From Neptuniibacter sp048548695 (lineage in GTDB: Bacteria > Pseudomonadota > Gammaproteobacteria > Pseudomonadales > Balneatricaceae), in NCBI RefSeq assembly GCF_048548695.1, contig NZ_JBLYIF010000005.1: a DNA stretch of 64,000 nucleotides. One strand, given 5' to 3'. A program made the position numbers and the translations under genes. The notes below the pieces were generated by a model. The model made no database searches. It was not told the origin of the DNA and saw only the letters and a program-made list of their open reading frames with translations. Positions 25,825 through 35,087 of the stretch are shown here, piece by piece (positions within the stretch are counted from its first letter, which is position 1; each line of letters begins with the position of its first letter).

Positions 25825-25865
25825 CATGCCTGAGGGCATGTATCAGGGTGCTCACAGGCACCCTG
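25825..25865 (-). other. Two consecutive hairpins between pgk and fba
   Basis: Stems catgcc/ggcatg (25825-25840, loop tgag) and cagggtgc/gcaccctg (25844-25865, loop tcacag) lie in the 72-base gap, just after the pgk stop in the direction of transcription. Neither has a T-run, so they look like mRNA processing or 3'-end protecting structures, not terminators. The effect on pgk versus fba levels is inference. Confidence 0.55.
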
Positions 25866-25870
25866 AACCA

Positions 25871-27031
25871 TTAACTGTTTTTTGCTTCCAGAGCTGCGAC
25901 TGCAGGCAACACCTTGCCTTCAACGAATTCCAGGAACGCACCACCGCCGGTGGAAATATAAGACACCTTATCAGCGATAGCGTATTTGTCCACCGCTGCC
26001 AGCGTGTCGCCACCACCAGCAATGGAGAAGCCCTTATTATCAGCGATCGCCAGGGACAGTGCTTTCGTACCTTCACCAAACTGATCAAACTCAAACACAC
26101 CCACCGGACCGTTCCAGATAATAGTGCCGGCATCTTTCAGTAAACTCGCCAGGGCCGCTGCAGAGTCAGGGCCGATGTCCAAAATCATGTCATCTTCCGC
26201 CACGTCTTCCACCGCTTTCACGGTTGCAGTTGCGGTTTCCGCAAACTCAGTGGCGACAACCACGTCGGTTGGCAGCGGGATGTTCACCCTAGCCATCAGC
26301 GCTTTGGCCACCGGCACCAAGTCATGTTCACACAGCGATTTGCCGACTGGCTTGCCCGCAGCGGCCAGGAAGGTGTTAGCAATACCGCCTCCAACAATCA
26401 ACTGATCGACTTTATCTGACAATGAATTCAGAACTTCCAGTTTAGTGGAAACTTTAGAACCACCCACAATCGCGGTCAGTGGCCGGGCAGGCTTATCCAG
26501 CGCCTTACCCAGTGCATCCAGCTCACCAGCCAGCAGTGGACCCGCACAAGCCACCGGCGCAAAGCGGGCTACGCCATGAGTGGAAGCCTGGGCGCGATGC
26601 GCGGTACCGAAAGCATCCATCACAAATACGTCGCACAACGCTGCATAGGCCTGAGCCAATTCATCAACATCTTTTTTCTCACCCTTGTTGAAGCGCACGT
26701 TCTCCAGCAACACCAGCTCACCGGCGGCAACATCAACCCCTGCGGCAAAGTCCTTGATCACTTGAACATCACGCCCCAGCAATCCAGCCAGGTGGTTTGC
26801 CACGGGCAGCATAGAGAAAGCTTCATCATATTCACCTTCAGTCGGACGACCCAGGTGAGACATCACAATCACTTTCGCACCCGCATTAAGGGCCAGCTCT
26901 ATAGTGGGCAAAGACGCCCGAATCCGGGCATCGGAGGTAACAACACCGTTCTTAACCGGCACGTTAAGATCTTCCCGGATCAGCACGCGTTTGCCGGCCA
27001 GATCCAGATCGGTCATTTTCAATACGCTCAT
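25871..27031 (-). CDS. pgk: Phosphoglycerate kinase
   Basis: It catalyses ATP formation from 1,3-bisphosphoglycerate. The protein has 386 residues, the normal bacterial length. The N-terminal substrate site VLIREDLNVP (D20-N22 region), the SHLGRPTEG segment, KVSTKLEVL, and the C-terminal nucleotide-binding VGVFEFDQFGEGT and SIAGGGDTLAA motifs are all present. It is the third gene of the central carbon operon. Confidence 0.97.
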   Translation of the reverse strand: MSVLKMTDLDLAGKRVLIREDLNVPVKNGVVTSDARIRASLPTIELALNAGAKVIVMSHLGRPTEGEYDEAFSMLPVANHLAGLLGRDVQVIKDFAAGVDVAAGELVLLENVRFNKGEKKDVDELAQAYAALCDVFVMDAFGTAHRAQASTHGVARFAPVACAGPLLAGELDALGKALDKPARPLTAIVGGSKVSTKLEVLNSLSDKVDQLIVGGGIANTFLAAAGKPVGKSLCEHDLVPVAKALMARVNIPLPTDVVVATEFAETATATVKAVEDVAEDDMILDIGPDSAAALASLLKDAGTIIWNGPVGVFEFDQFGEGTKALSLAIADNKGFSIAGGGDTLAAVDKYAIADKVSYISTGGGAFLEFVEGKVLPAVAALEAKNS

Positions 27032-27061
27032 TGACGTGTCCTACAGGTTGTAAAAATTAAA

Positions 27062-28099
27062 TCAGTTACGGCTGGTCGACAGATCCAGCCAGCGCTTCGC
27101 CACATCCAGCATCCGATTGGCAAAGCCCCATTCATTATCAAACCAGCACACCAGCTTCAGCAGACGACCTTCACACACCCGGGTTTGGGTGCCATCCACA
27201 ATGCCAGAGCGGGTGTCATGGTTAAAATCCACCGAGGCATGGGGTTCTGCGGTATACCCCAACAACCCTTGCAAGCGCCCAGCCGCAGCCTGCTCAAGCA
27301 GCCGGTTCACTTCAGCAACATCGGTATCCCGTTTCAGGTTTAGTGACAGGTCCATCATCGATACGTTGATGGTGGGTACCCGTACATGCAGGCATTCAAA
27401 CTTACCCGCCAGTTGCGGCAATAAACGGTCGATACCCTTACTTAACCCGGTATCCACCGGCACGATCGACTGCATGGCACTGCGGGTCAGCCGCAGGTCG
27501 GTCTGGTGATAGCTATCAATGACCGGCTGGTCATTCATGGCAGAGTGAATCGTTGTCGTCACACCATTAACGATTCCCAGTTCACGATCCAGCAGATCCA
27601 GCAACGGCACAATGCAGTTAGTGGTACAGGACGCAGCGGAGACGATTCTATGCTCCGCCTGCAGTGACGTTTCATTGACACCACAAACCACAGTGCAGTC
27701 CACCTCGGCAGTGGCTGGCTGCGAAAATAGCAGCCGCTGTGCACCCTGGGTAATATGCCGCTCGGCGTCCTGCCGGGTTTTAAAAGACCCGGAACATTCA
27801 AATAGCAGATCAATATTCAGGTCAGCCCAGGGTAGCTGTTCGGCTTCAGCGTGATTCAGTAACAAAATCTGATCACCATTAATATTCAGATGATTCTGAT
27901 CCTGCTGCACCGGTAACGGAAAACGGCCATGCGTCGTGTCATAGCGGGTCAGATAAGTGACCGTCTCCGGGTCAGACAATTCATTGATCGCCACGACCCT
28001 GAGCTGATCCTGATAGCCATTTTCGTAGATCGCCCGCAGCAGACACTGACCGATGCGGCCATAGCCATTAATTGCGATTCGATAACTCAACGCAGTCAC
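27062..28099 (-). CDS. epd: Erythrose-4-phosphate dehydrogenase
   Basis: This is a GAPDH-family enzyme that oxidises erythrose 4-phosphate to 4-phosphoerythronate for pyridoxal phosphate synthesis. It has 345 residues. The nucleotide-binding NGYGRIGQ, the catalytic C158 in ASCTTNC, and segments such as VVAINELSD, TTIHSAMNDQPVIDSYH and VSVDFNHD-like ASVDFNHDTRSGIVDGTQTR are closer to E. coli Epd than to GapA. The start is GTG at 28099 or TTG at 28090; the TTG is better spaced from aggtgag. Position between tkt and pgk is typical of the lineage. Some activity with glyceraldehyde 3-phosphate cannot be excluded. Confidence 0.88.
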   Translation of the reverse strand: MTALSYRIAINGYGRIGQCLLRAIYENGYQDQLRVVAINELSDPETVTYLTRYDTTHGRFPLPVQQDQNHLNINGDQILLLNHAEAEQLPWADLNIDLLFECSGSFKTRQDAERHITQGAQRLLFSQPATAEVDCTVVCGVNETSLQAEHRIVSAASCTTNCIVPLLDLLDRELGIVNGVTTTIHSAMNDQPVIDSYHQTDLRLTRSAMQSIVPVDTGLSKGIDRLLPQLAGKFECLHVRVPTINVSMMDLSLNLKRDTDVAEVNRLLEQAAAGRLQGLLGYTAEPHASVDFNHDTRSGIVDGTQTRVCEGRLLKLVCWFDNEWGFANRMLDVAKRWLDLSTSRN

Positions 28100-28127
28100 T
28101 CACCTAGGCGGGGCCAAGCCCCACGCT

Positions 28128-30122
28128 TTAAAGTACAGATTTAACTGTGACCACAACGTTGTCGACAGTGAAGCCAAAGTATTTGAACAGGTCACCTGCC
28201 GGTGCTGACTCACCAAAGGTAGTCATACCCACAATGGCACCATTCAGGCCCACATACTTGTACCAGAAGTCAGCCTGAGCCGCTTCTACCGCCACACGTG
28301 CAGTGACAGCTGCCGGCAGCACACTTTCACGATACGCCGCATCCTGCTGGTCAAACAACCGGGTTTCCGGCATAGACACCACGCGTACCTGCTTACCTTC
28401 AGCGGCCAGCGCCTCGGCGGCATCCATCGCCAACCCCACTTCGGAGCCAGTGGCAATCAGGATGGCATCCGGCTGACCGTCACTATCACGCAGGATATAA
28501 CCGCCACGGGCGATATTCGCCAGCTGTTCATCGCTACGTTGCTGGTGCGGTAGCGCCTGACGGGAGAAGATCATCGCGGTTGGACCGTCGGTACGTTCCA
28601 GTGCTGTTTTCCATGCCACCGCTGATTCAACGGCATCACATGGACGCCAGCAGCTCATATTCGGCGTGTGACGCAGGTTGGCAATCTGTTCGATTGGCTG
28701 ATGAGTCGGACCATCTTCACCCAGACCAATGGAGTCATGGGTATATACGTGGATCGCCCGTTGCTTCATCAGCGCCGCCATACGCACTGCATTACGCGCA
28801 TACTCCATAAAGACCAGGAAGGTAGCGCCGTAAGGAATAAAACCACCATGCAGAGCAATGCCGTTCATCATGGCTGACATGCCAAATTCGCGCACGCCGT
28901 AGAACATATAGTTACCATCGGCATCATCTCTACTGACACCCTTGCAACCAGACCACAGTGTCAGGTTAGAACCGGCCAGGTCGGCGGAGCCACCCAGCAG
29001 TTCTGGCAACATCGGACCATAGGTATTCAGCGCATTCTGCGATGCTTTACGCGAGGCAATGGTTTCACCCTTAGCCTGCAGCTCACGAATCCAGCTATCC
29101 GCTTTTTCAGCAAAATCAGCTGGCAGATCACCAGAGATCCGACGCAGCAGTTCCGCCGCTTCCTCTGGGTATTCAGCACGGTAAGCCGCAAAACGGTCAT
29201 TCCACTCATTTTCCGCATGGCTGCCAGCTTCCCGGGCATCCCAGTCCGCAGCAATATCTTCGGGAATGGTAAAGGCAGGCTGTGTCCAGCCCAGACGTTC
29301 ACGAGTCAGGGCAATTTCATCATCACCCAACGGCGCACCGTGGCAATCTTCCTTACCTTCTTTGTTCGGCGAACCAAAACCGATCACGGTTTTACAGCAG
29401 ATCAGGGTCGGTTGCTCAGTGTTTTCCTGTGCTTTAACAATCGCATCACGAATCTGGTCGGCATCATGGCCATCCACTGCCGGAATTACCTGCCAACCAT
29501 AGGCTTCAAAACGCTTGGCAGTATCGTCGGTAAACCAGCCTTCCACTTCACCATCGATGGAGATACCGTTGTCATCCCAGAACGCAATCAGCTTGCCCAG
29601 CCCCAGCGTACCCGCCAGAGAACAGGCTTCGTGGGAGATACCTTCCATCATGCAACCATCACCCATAAAGGCATAAGTGTGGTGATCGACAATATCGTGG
29701 CCTGCACGGTTGAATTGTGCCGCCAGCACTTTCTCTGCAATGGCAAAACCCACCGCATTGGTGATGCCCTGACCCAGTGGACCTGTGGTGGTTTCAACAC
29801 CCGGGCAGTAACCGTATTCCGGATGGCCTGCAGTTTTGGCATGCAACTGACGGAAATTTTTCAGATCATCGATGGACACATCGTAACCAGTGAGGTGCAA
29901 CAGGCTATAGATCAACATGGAGCCATGGCCGTTGGACAGAATAAACCGGTCACGATCAAACCATTGCGGGTTGGATGGGTTGTGCTTAAGGAAATCATTC
30001 CATAGCACCTCGGCAATATCCGCCATACCCATAGGGGCACCCGGGTGACCTGATTTAGCTTTCTGTACGGCATCCATGCTCAATGCGCGAATCGCATTGG
30101 CAAGTTCTCGACGAGAGGACAT
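28128..30122 (-). CDS. tkt: Transketolase
   Basis: This is a thiamine-diphosphate enzyme of the pentose phosphate pathway, 664 residues. The TPP-binding GDGCMMEGISHEACSLAG stretch (about residues 155-172), the catalytic GHPGAPMGMAD, the GPLGQGITNAVG loop and the central HDSIGLGEDGPTHQPIEQ motif are all present. The ATG is preceded by ggag at eight bases. It is the first gene of the operon and is divergent from metK; two hairpins lie in its leader. Confidence 0.97.
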   Translation of the reverse strand: MSSRRELANAIRALSMDAVQKAKSGHPGAPMGMADIAEVLWNDFLKHNPSNPQWFDRDRFILSNGHGSMLIYSLLHLTGYDVSIDDLKNFRQLHAKTAGHPEYGYCPGVETTTGPLGQGITNAVGFAIAEKVLAAQFNRAGHDIVDHHTYAFMGDGCMMEGISHEACSLAGTLGLGKLIAFWDDNGISIDGEVEGWFTDDTAKRFEAYGWQVIPAVDGHDADQIRDAIVKAQENTEQPTLICCKTVIGFGSPNKEGKEDCHGAPLGDDEIALTRERLGWTQPAFTIPEDIAADWDAREAGSHAENEWNDRFAAYRAEYPEEAAELLRRISGDLPADFAEKADSWIRELQAKGETIASRKASQNALNTYGPMLPELLGGSADLAGSNLTLWSGCKGVSRDDADGNYMFYGVREFGMSAMMNGIALHGGFIPYGATFLVFMEYARNAVRMAALMKQRAIHVYTHDSIGLGEDGPTHQPIEQIANLRHTPNMSCWRPCDAVESAVAWKTALERTDGPTAMIFSRQALPHQQRSDEQLANIARGGYILRDSDGQPDAILIATGSEVGLAMDAAEALAAEGKQVRVVSMPETRLFDQQDAAYRESVLPAAVTARVAVEAAQADFWYKYVGLNGAIVGMTTFGESAPAGDLFKYFGFTVDNVVVTVKSVL

Positions 30123-30134
30123 TCACTCAGCTCC

Positions 30135-30188
30135 TGGGCACCGGGCCCATCGATAGAATTCGGGGAAAATTTGCGCGCAATTTTCCCC
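30135..30188 (-). promoter_or_regulatory. Two hairpins in the tkt leader
   Basis: A 10-bp perfect stem ggggaaaatt/aattttcccc (30162-30188) has loop tgcgcgc, and a smaller stem tgggc/gccca (30135-30149) lies directly beside the tkt ribosome site. On the tkt mRNA both would fold within about 70 bases of the start codon. They may affect tkt translation or form a protein site; there is no direct evidence for either. Confidence 0.5.
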
Positions 30189-30225
30189 CAGATAGCAGCC
30201 AGCTTCAAATCAGATTTAGTGTTTT

Positions 30226-30270
30226 CGTGAAAAAATGAGTCTTTTTCATGCAAAAACGCATTTTTTTCAT
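30226..30270. promoter_or_regulatory. Repeated tgaaaaaaatg-type motifs upstream of metK
   Basis: The region holds gtgaaaaaatg (30227-30237), ctttttcatgc (30241-30251) and gcatttttttcat (30258-30270). These are copies of one AT-rich element in alternating orientation within 45 bases. A TACAAT box (30313-30318) downstream may be the metK -10. The arrangement suggests a multi-site operator. In related genomes an ArsR-family methionine-cycle regulator gene lies between metK and tkt; it is absent here. Confidence 0.4.
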
Positions 30271-30410
30271 CGCCAAACGGATTGTACGTTAGGCATTCAA
30301 CTTTTGCGGGGGTACAATACCGCCCTTTCCAGACTGGGCCTCTGTGCATTGTCCTGCCAGCCCAACTAATATTTCTTTCCGAAGACAAACTTTCCGAGGG
30401 TCTCCCGAAA

Positions 30411-31601
30411 ATGAGCGAATACGGCTTGTTTACCTCAGAATCCGTTTCTGAAGGTCATCCAGACAAAATTGCCGACCAGATCTCCGACGCAGTACTGGAT
30501 GCCATCATTGCTGAAGACAAATATGCCCGCGTCGCCTGTGAAACCATGGTGAAAACCGGTGTCGCTATTGTCTCTGGTGAAATCTCCACCAACGCCTGGG
30601 TCGACCTGGAAGACCTGGTGCGAAAAGTTATCTGCGATATCGGCTACACCTCATCTGATGTCGGTTACGACGGCGCGACCTGTGGTGTCCTCAACATCAT
30701 CGGCAAACAATCAATCGATATCGCCCAAGGGGTTGACCGCAGCAAACCTGAAGACCAGGGCGCCGGTGACCAGGGCCTAATGTTCGGTTACGCCTCTAAT
30801 GAAACGGATGTGCTGATGCCAGCACCAATCACCTATGCTCACCGTTTAGTAGAGCGTCAGGCGGAAGCACGCAAATCCGGCCTGCTGCCCTGGCTGCGAC
30901 CGGATGCGAAATCTCAGCTGACTTTCCGTTATGAAAACGGTAAGCCCGTGGCGGTAGATGCACTGGTACTATCGACCCAGCATAACCCCGATGTCACACA
31001 GTCCGATCTGCGTGAAGCGGTCATGGAGCTGATTGTTAAACACGTTATTCCTGCCGAATGGATCACGGCGGACACCCGTTTCCACATCAACCCGACCGGC
31101 AACTTTGTCATAGGTGGCCCGGTGGGTGACTGTGGCCTGACCGGGCGCAAGATCATCGTTGATACCTACGGCGGCATGGCCCGCCATGGTGGCGGCGCGT
31201 TCTCCGGTAAGGACCCATCCAAGGTGGACCGTTCTGCGGCCTATGCTGGCCGCTACGTTGCCAAAAACATCGTGGCTGCCGGTCTGGCGGATCGCTGTGA
31301 GATTCAGATCTCTTACGCCATCGGTGTTGCCGAACCAACCTCAGTGGCAATCAATACCTTTGGCACCAACAAGATCCCGGATGAGCGTATCATCCAGCTG
31401 GTTAAGGAGCACTTTGATCTGCGCCCCTACGCCATCACCAAGATGCTGGACCTGCTGCACCCGATGTATCAAGCAACCGCGGCTTATGGTCACTTCGGTC
31501 GCAACCCGTTTGAGATGGAATTTAAAGGCGATGTTTTTACCGCCTTTACCTGGGAACGCACTGATAAAGCCGACGCCCTGCGCGACGCTGCTAGCTTGTA
31601 A
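30411..31601 (+). CDS. metK: S-adenosylmethionine synthetase
   Basis: It makes S-adenosylmethionine from methionine and ATP. The 396-residue length is standard. Signature elements are the N-terminal SESVSEGHPDKIADQISDA, the methionine-loop GAGDQGLMFGYA, and the phosphate-binding GGGAFSGKDPSKVDRSAAY. The ATG at 30411 is chosen over an upstream in-frame start because it matches the conserved N-terminus and follows a gaggg ribosome site. It is monocistronic: a strong terminator follows. Confidence 0.97.
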   Translation: MSEYGLFTSESVSEGHPDKIADQISDAVLDAIIAEDKYARVACETMVKTGVAIVSGEISTNAWVDLEDLVRKVICDIGYTSSDVGYDGATCGVLNIIGKQSIDIAQGVDRSKPEDQGAGDQGLMFGYASNETDVLMPAPITYAHRLVERQAEARKSGLLPWLRPDAKSQLTFRYENGKPVAVDALVLSTQHNPDVTQSDLREAVMELIVKHVIPAEWITADTRFHINPTGNFVIGGPVGDCGLTGRKIIVDTYGGMARHGGGAFSGKDPSKVDRSAAYAGRYVAKNIVAAGLADRCEIQISYAIGVAEPTSVAINTFGTNKIPDERIIQLVKEHFDLRPYAITKMLDLLHPMYQATAAYGHFGRNPFEMEFKGDVFTAFTWERTDKADALRDAASL

Positions 31602-31621
31602 GCAAATACCCACGCAAACAG

Positions 31622-31647
31622 AAAAGCACCTTCGGGTGCTTTTTTTG
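31622..31647 (+). terminator. Rho-independent terminator after metK
   Basis: The stem agcacc/ggtgct is closed by a stable ttcg tetraloop and followed by eight T. A-rich sequence on the left makes it partly bidirectional. Confidence 0.93.
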
Positions 31648-31741
31648 TGCCTGATTATCACTGCAGCGCGCACTCAAACGAGGGTGCAATTTAGCGTTTG
31701 ATCCCGGATAATCCATGCATCATTAACGGGTTGAATCTGCC

Positions 31742-32470
31742 ATGAGAATTCCACGCTTTTATGAACCCCAGCCATTCAGCACAGGGGGAACCATTCAGCT
31801 GAGTGACGATGTAATTCAACATGTCTGCCGCGCCTTGCGCATGCGCCCCGGCGATGCACTGTGCTTATTCAATGCCGAAGGTGTCGAATGCCGAGCCGAG
31901 CTGGTGCAGGTCGAAAAACGCGCCGCCACAGCACGTATCATCGCGCATACCGAACCTAAGGTAGAATCGCCTTTGGCCGTTACCATAGGCCAGGTGCTGT
32001 CCCGTGGTGAACGTATGGATTACGCAGTACAAAAAAGCACCGAGCTAGGTGCAAGCCGCATCTCACCACTGTTTTCCGAACGTTGTGAGGTCAAACTCGT
32101 CGAACAACGGCAGGAAAAACGTACCCGCCACTGGCAACAGGTCGCCATCAGTGCCTGTGAGCAAAGTGGCCGGGTCATACCACCGGAAATCGACGCCCCA
32201 ACAGGGTTGGCGCAATGGCTGAGTAAACAGGATGCGGAACTCAAGCTGGTACTACACCATCATAGTCAGCAGCCATTGGAGGACATCAGCCGCCCCGGCT
32301 CAGTGGCGCTGCTGATCGGCCCCGAAGGCGGGCTGACCGAAGCCGAGGTGGAGCTGGCTATGCAACACGGCTTTCAGCCACTGGCATTAGGCCCCAGGGT
32401 AATGCGTACAGAAACGGCGCCGGTGGCGGCCCTGTCGATCCTCAACTATCTCTGGGGTGATATGGGCTGA
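31742..32470 (+). CDS. rsmE: 16S rRNA m3U1498 methyltransferase
   Basis: This is a SPOUT-class methyltransferase that modifies U1498 of 16S rRNA. It has 242 residues, with an N-terminal PUA-like RNA-binding domain (about 1-70) and a C-terminal knotted domain. The SAM-binding motifs are LLIGPEGGLTEAEVELA (about residues 190-206) and LGPRVMRTETAPVAALS (about 215-231). The upstream gene is terminated, so it probably has its own promoter and begins the gshB-tonB-yqgE group. Confidence 0.94.
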   Translation: MRIPRFYEPQPFSTGGTIQLSDDVIQHVCRALRMRPGDALCLFNAEGVECRAELVQVEKRAATARIIAHTEPKVESPLAVTIGQVLSRGERMDYAVQKSTELGASRISPLFSERCEVKLVEQRQEKRTRHWQQVAISACEQSGRVIPPEIDAPTGLAQWLSKQDAELKLVLHHHSQQPLEDISRPGSVALLIGPEGGLTEAEVELAMQHGFQPLALGPRVMRTETAPVAALSILNYLWGDMG

Positions 32471-32538
32471 TGCTATCCGCCACCCATGCACTGGGGTACA
32501 CTCAAAAACAAACGCGCTACAGGTATGTTTAACTTCCT

Positions 32539-33489
32539 ATGACCATCAAACTTGGCATCATCATGGATCCGATAGAAGCGATCCATTACAAAAAAGACAG
32601 CTCACTGACCATGCTGCGTGCTGCACAGGAAAAGGGTTGGGAACTCTGGTATATGGAACAGCATCATCTGTTCTCCCGCGATGGCAAGGTCCAGGCCAGC
32701 ATGGCACCACTCAGCGTTGCCATGAACCCCGCAGATTGGTTTCAGCGAGGCGACTATCAAACCAAAGCCCTTGCCGATCTGGATGTAATCCTGATGCGCA
32801 AGGACCCGCCGTTTGATAACGAATTTATCTACACTACCCATCTGTTGGAGCAGGCCGAGCGCGAAGGTGTGCTAGTGGTCAACCGACCGCAGAGCCTGCG
32901 TGATTTCAACGAAAAGTTGTTTGCCACCCACTTCCCACAGTGCTGCCCGCCAGTCTTGGCCAGCCGTGACCCTAGCCGGTTAAAAGCCTTTCATGCCGAA
33001 CAGCAGGATGTGATCTTCAAACCCCTGGACGGCATGGGCGGATCACAAATTTACCGAGTCAAAGCGGACGCCCTGAATCTGGGGGTCATTATTGAGACGC
33101 TGACCGAGCATGGCAGCCGTACTATTATGGCTCAGCGATACATTCCGGACATCGTCTCCGGCGACAAACGTATTCTGATGATCGATGGCGAGCCAGTGCC
33201 CTACGCCCTGGCACGAATTCCCACCGGTACTGAAACCCGCGGTAACCTGGCGGCAGGCGGTCGCGGTGAAGGCCGCGAGCTAACGGAGCGCGACCGCTGG
33301 ATCTGTGCCCAGATAGCCCCAACGCTAAAAGCAAAGGGACTGCTGTTTGTCGGGCTGGATGTGATCGGTGACTACCTGACCGAGATTAATGTCACCAGCC
33401 CAACCTGTATCCGCGAACTGGATCAGCAGTTTGGTCTGGATATCGGCATGCAGTTAATGAACTGCATCGCCAATCAGCTGAAACGTTAA
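32539..33489 (+). CDS. gshB: Glutathione synthetase
   Basis: This ATP-grasp enzyme joins gamma-glutamylcysteine and glycine. It has 316 residues. The N-terminal GIIMDPIEAIHYKKDSSL, the KPLDGMGGSQIYRV ATP-grasp segment (about residues 155-168), GDKRILMIDGEPVPYALARIP and the metal-site EINVTSPTCIRELD stretch are all present. It precedes tonB with only 7 bases between them; this gshB-tonB-yqgE-ruvX order is common in Pseudomonas-type genomes. Confidence 0.97.
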   Translation: MTIKLGIIMDPIEAIHYKKDSSLTMLRAAQEKGWELWYMEQHHLFSRDGKVQASMAPLSVAMNPADWFQRGDYQTKALADLDVILMRKDPPFDNEFIYTTHLLEQAEREGVLVVNRPQSLRDFNEKLFATHFPQCCPPVLASRDPSRLKAFHAEQQDVIFKPLDGMGGSQIYRVKADALNLGVIIETLTEHGSRTIMAQRYIPDIVSGDKRILMIDGEPVPYALARIPTGTETRGNLAAGGRGEGRELTERDRWICAQIAPTLKAKGLLFVGLDVIGDYLTEINVTSPTCIRELDQQFGLDIGMQLMNCIANQLKR

Positions 33490-33496
33490 CAGTATA

Positions 33497-34447
33497 ATGG
33501 AGCAGGGTAGGGTGAGACATGCAGCACAACCAGCCGTATCTGTCGCTGATCGTTTCGGCTTCACCCTGTTCTTTGCTGTCGCCTTTCATGCGCTGATCGT
33601 ATTGGGAGTGGGCTTCACCGTCGACAAGCCTAAACCGCGCACCACCATCGAAGTCACTCTGGCTCAGCAGCCCAGTGAAATAAGCCCTGAGAAAGCTGAC
33701 TTTATCGCCCAGGCAGACCAACTAGGCAGCGGCACAGAGCAAAAGAAACACCTGCCCTCTACCCGACAAACCGCTGAGTTTCAGGACAGCCAATCACAGC
33801 CACTGGCCGCGCAACAGACACCCCAGCCAACCCTGAACAACCAGTCCAATCCAGACACCATGGCCGAAGCCAGTCCGGGTAAGCAGAAGAACACCACCCC
33901 GGCGCGCAGCGGCCAACAAAAAGTGGTCACGACCACCAAAGCCAAGCAACACGCCAGTACCGACCGCAGCAGCCCGGACAAAACTGCCCCACAAGCGGCA
34001 CCGGGCACCGCCACATCACTGCTGGCACGCAGTCTCGAAATCGCCAGCCTGCAGGCCGATATTAACCGTTTAAATGAACAACTCGCCCGGGCACCTCGGG
34101 TCTTGCGCGTCACGACTGCTGCCACTCGGGGGGCCGATTACGCGGCTTACATGGATGGCTGGCGTAAAGAGATCGAGCGCATCGGTAATATTAATTACCC
34201 GGCCGAAGCCCGGCGTCAAAAAATGTACGGCAGTTTACGCCTGCTGGTAGCGATTCGCGCCGATGGCACGGTAAAAGATATCGAAATGCTGAAATCGTCT
34301 GGCTTTCCAGTATTGGATGATGCAGCGATCAAGATTGTGCGCCTGGCATCCCCCTTCCAACCCTTCCCCGTTGAGATGCGCAAAAAGTACGACATGCTGG
34401 AGATCATCCGCACCTGGAAGTTTGAGAAAAAGGCATACTTAGACTAA
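33497..34447 (+). CDS. TonB-family energy transducer
   Basis: TonB-like proteins link inner-membrane proton-motive force to outer-membrane receptors. The 316-residue protein has a membrane anchor (about residues 19-41), a long Pro/Gln/Thr-rich linker (about 50-170), a short coiled-coil-like segment (SLEIASLQADINRLNEQLAR, about 178-197) and a C-terminal TonB domain with NYPAEARRQKMYGSLRL and VLDDAAIKIVRLASPFQPFP. No exbB or exbD lies nearby. Gene order indicates the conserved gshB-linked paralog, which may not be the main iron-uptake TonB. Confidence 0.88.
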   Translation: MEQGRVRHAAQPAVSVADRFGFTLFFAVAFHALIVLGVGFTVDKPKPRTTIEVTLAQQPSEISPEKADFIAQADQLGSGTEQKKHLPSTRQTAEFQDSQSQPLAAQQTPQPTLNNQSNPDTMAEASPGKQKNTTPARSGQQKVVTTTKAKQHASTDRSSPDKTAPQAAPGTATSLLARSLEIASLQADINRLNEQLARAPRVLRVTTAATRGADYAAYMDGWRKEIERIGNINYPAEARRQKMYGSLRLLVAIRADGTVKDIEMLKSSGFPVLDDAAIKIVRLASPFQPFPVEMRKKYDMLEIIRTWKFEKKAYLD

Positions 34448-34456
34448 GCCTTAAGT

Positions 34457-34475
34457 AACCGGTCTGTTACCGGTT
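34457..34475 (+). other. Hairpin between tonB and yqgE
   Basis: The arms aaccggt and accggtt flank ctgtt, giving a 7-bp stem 10 bases after the tonB stop. No T-run follows, so termination would be weak at best. Confidence 0.4.
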
Positions 34476-34509
34476 GCCTGTTCCGAGCCAGTCATCAAGG
34501 CAGTCTATT

Positions 34510-35082
34510 ATGGCAACCACGTTCCACTCACTACGAGATCATCTGTTGATCTCTATGCCCCATCTGGACGATCTGCATTTTTCCCAGACCGTTACCTATA
34601 TCTGCGACCACAGCGAATACGGCGCCATGGGCATTGTTGTTAATCGTCCGGTCGGTATCAGTTTGGCCGACCTGTGTGACCACCTGGAGACGCCATGCCC
34701 TTCCATTAGCGATCAGCAACAATCCGTGTACTTTGGTGGCCCGGTAAAACCAGAACGCGGCTATGTGCTGCATCAGGCAGATGACCCACGCGAATGGCCT
34801 GACAGCTATTTCATTACTGACGAAATCTGCCTGACCACCTCAGTGGAAGTGATTGAGCTGGCAGGCAACGGCTGCTTACAGTCCGGTTACCTGGTAGCCT
34901 TGGGTTGCGCAGGCTGGGGGCCGGGGCAGTTAGAGCAGGAAATGGCAGATAACAGCTGGTTAAGCTGTCCGGCAAATTCAGATATACTCTTCCGCATTCC
35001 GGCTGAAGATCGCCTTCGGGCAGCCGCTTCGATACTGGGCGTAAATCTGGATCTTCTCTCCGCCCAGGCAGGACACGCCTGA
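34510..35082 (+). CDS. yqgE: YqgE/AlgH family protein
   Basis: This is a 190-residue UPF0301 protein. It starts with the family pattern HLLISMPHLDDLHFSQTVTYICDH, then GAMGIVVNRP and FGGPVKPERGYVLH. AlgH was named for an effect on alginate in Pseudomonas; the biochemical role is unsettled. The ATG at 34510 is chosen over an upstream TTG because it gives the normal N-terminus. It precedes ruvX with 5 bases between, the usual pairing. Confidence 0.93.
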   Translation: MATTFHSLRDHLLISMPHLDDLHFSQTVTYICDHSEYGAMGIVVNRPVGISLADLCDHLETPCPSISDQQQSVYFGGPVKPERGYVLHQADDPREWPDSYFITDEICLTTSVEVIELAGNGCLQSGYLVALGCAGWGPGQLEQEMADNSWLSCPANSDILFRIPAEDRLRAAASILGVNLDLLSAQAGHA

Positions 35083-35087
35083 TACAG

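Noticed and set aside
29217..30005. Plus-strand open frame (262 codons) opposite tkt
   Set aside because: Antisense to transketolase. There is no recognisable protein family.
30123..30410. SAM riboswitch upstream of metK
   Set aside because: The leader lacks the conserved multi-stem core of known SAM riboswitches that I could recognise. Only simple hairpins and AT-rich repeats are seen.
34474..34509. TTG start extending yqgE by 12 codons
   Set aside because: It falls in the hairpin after tonB and would add a non-conserved N-terminus; the ATG at 34510 gives the normal family start.
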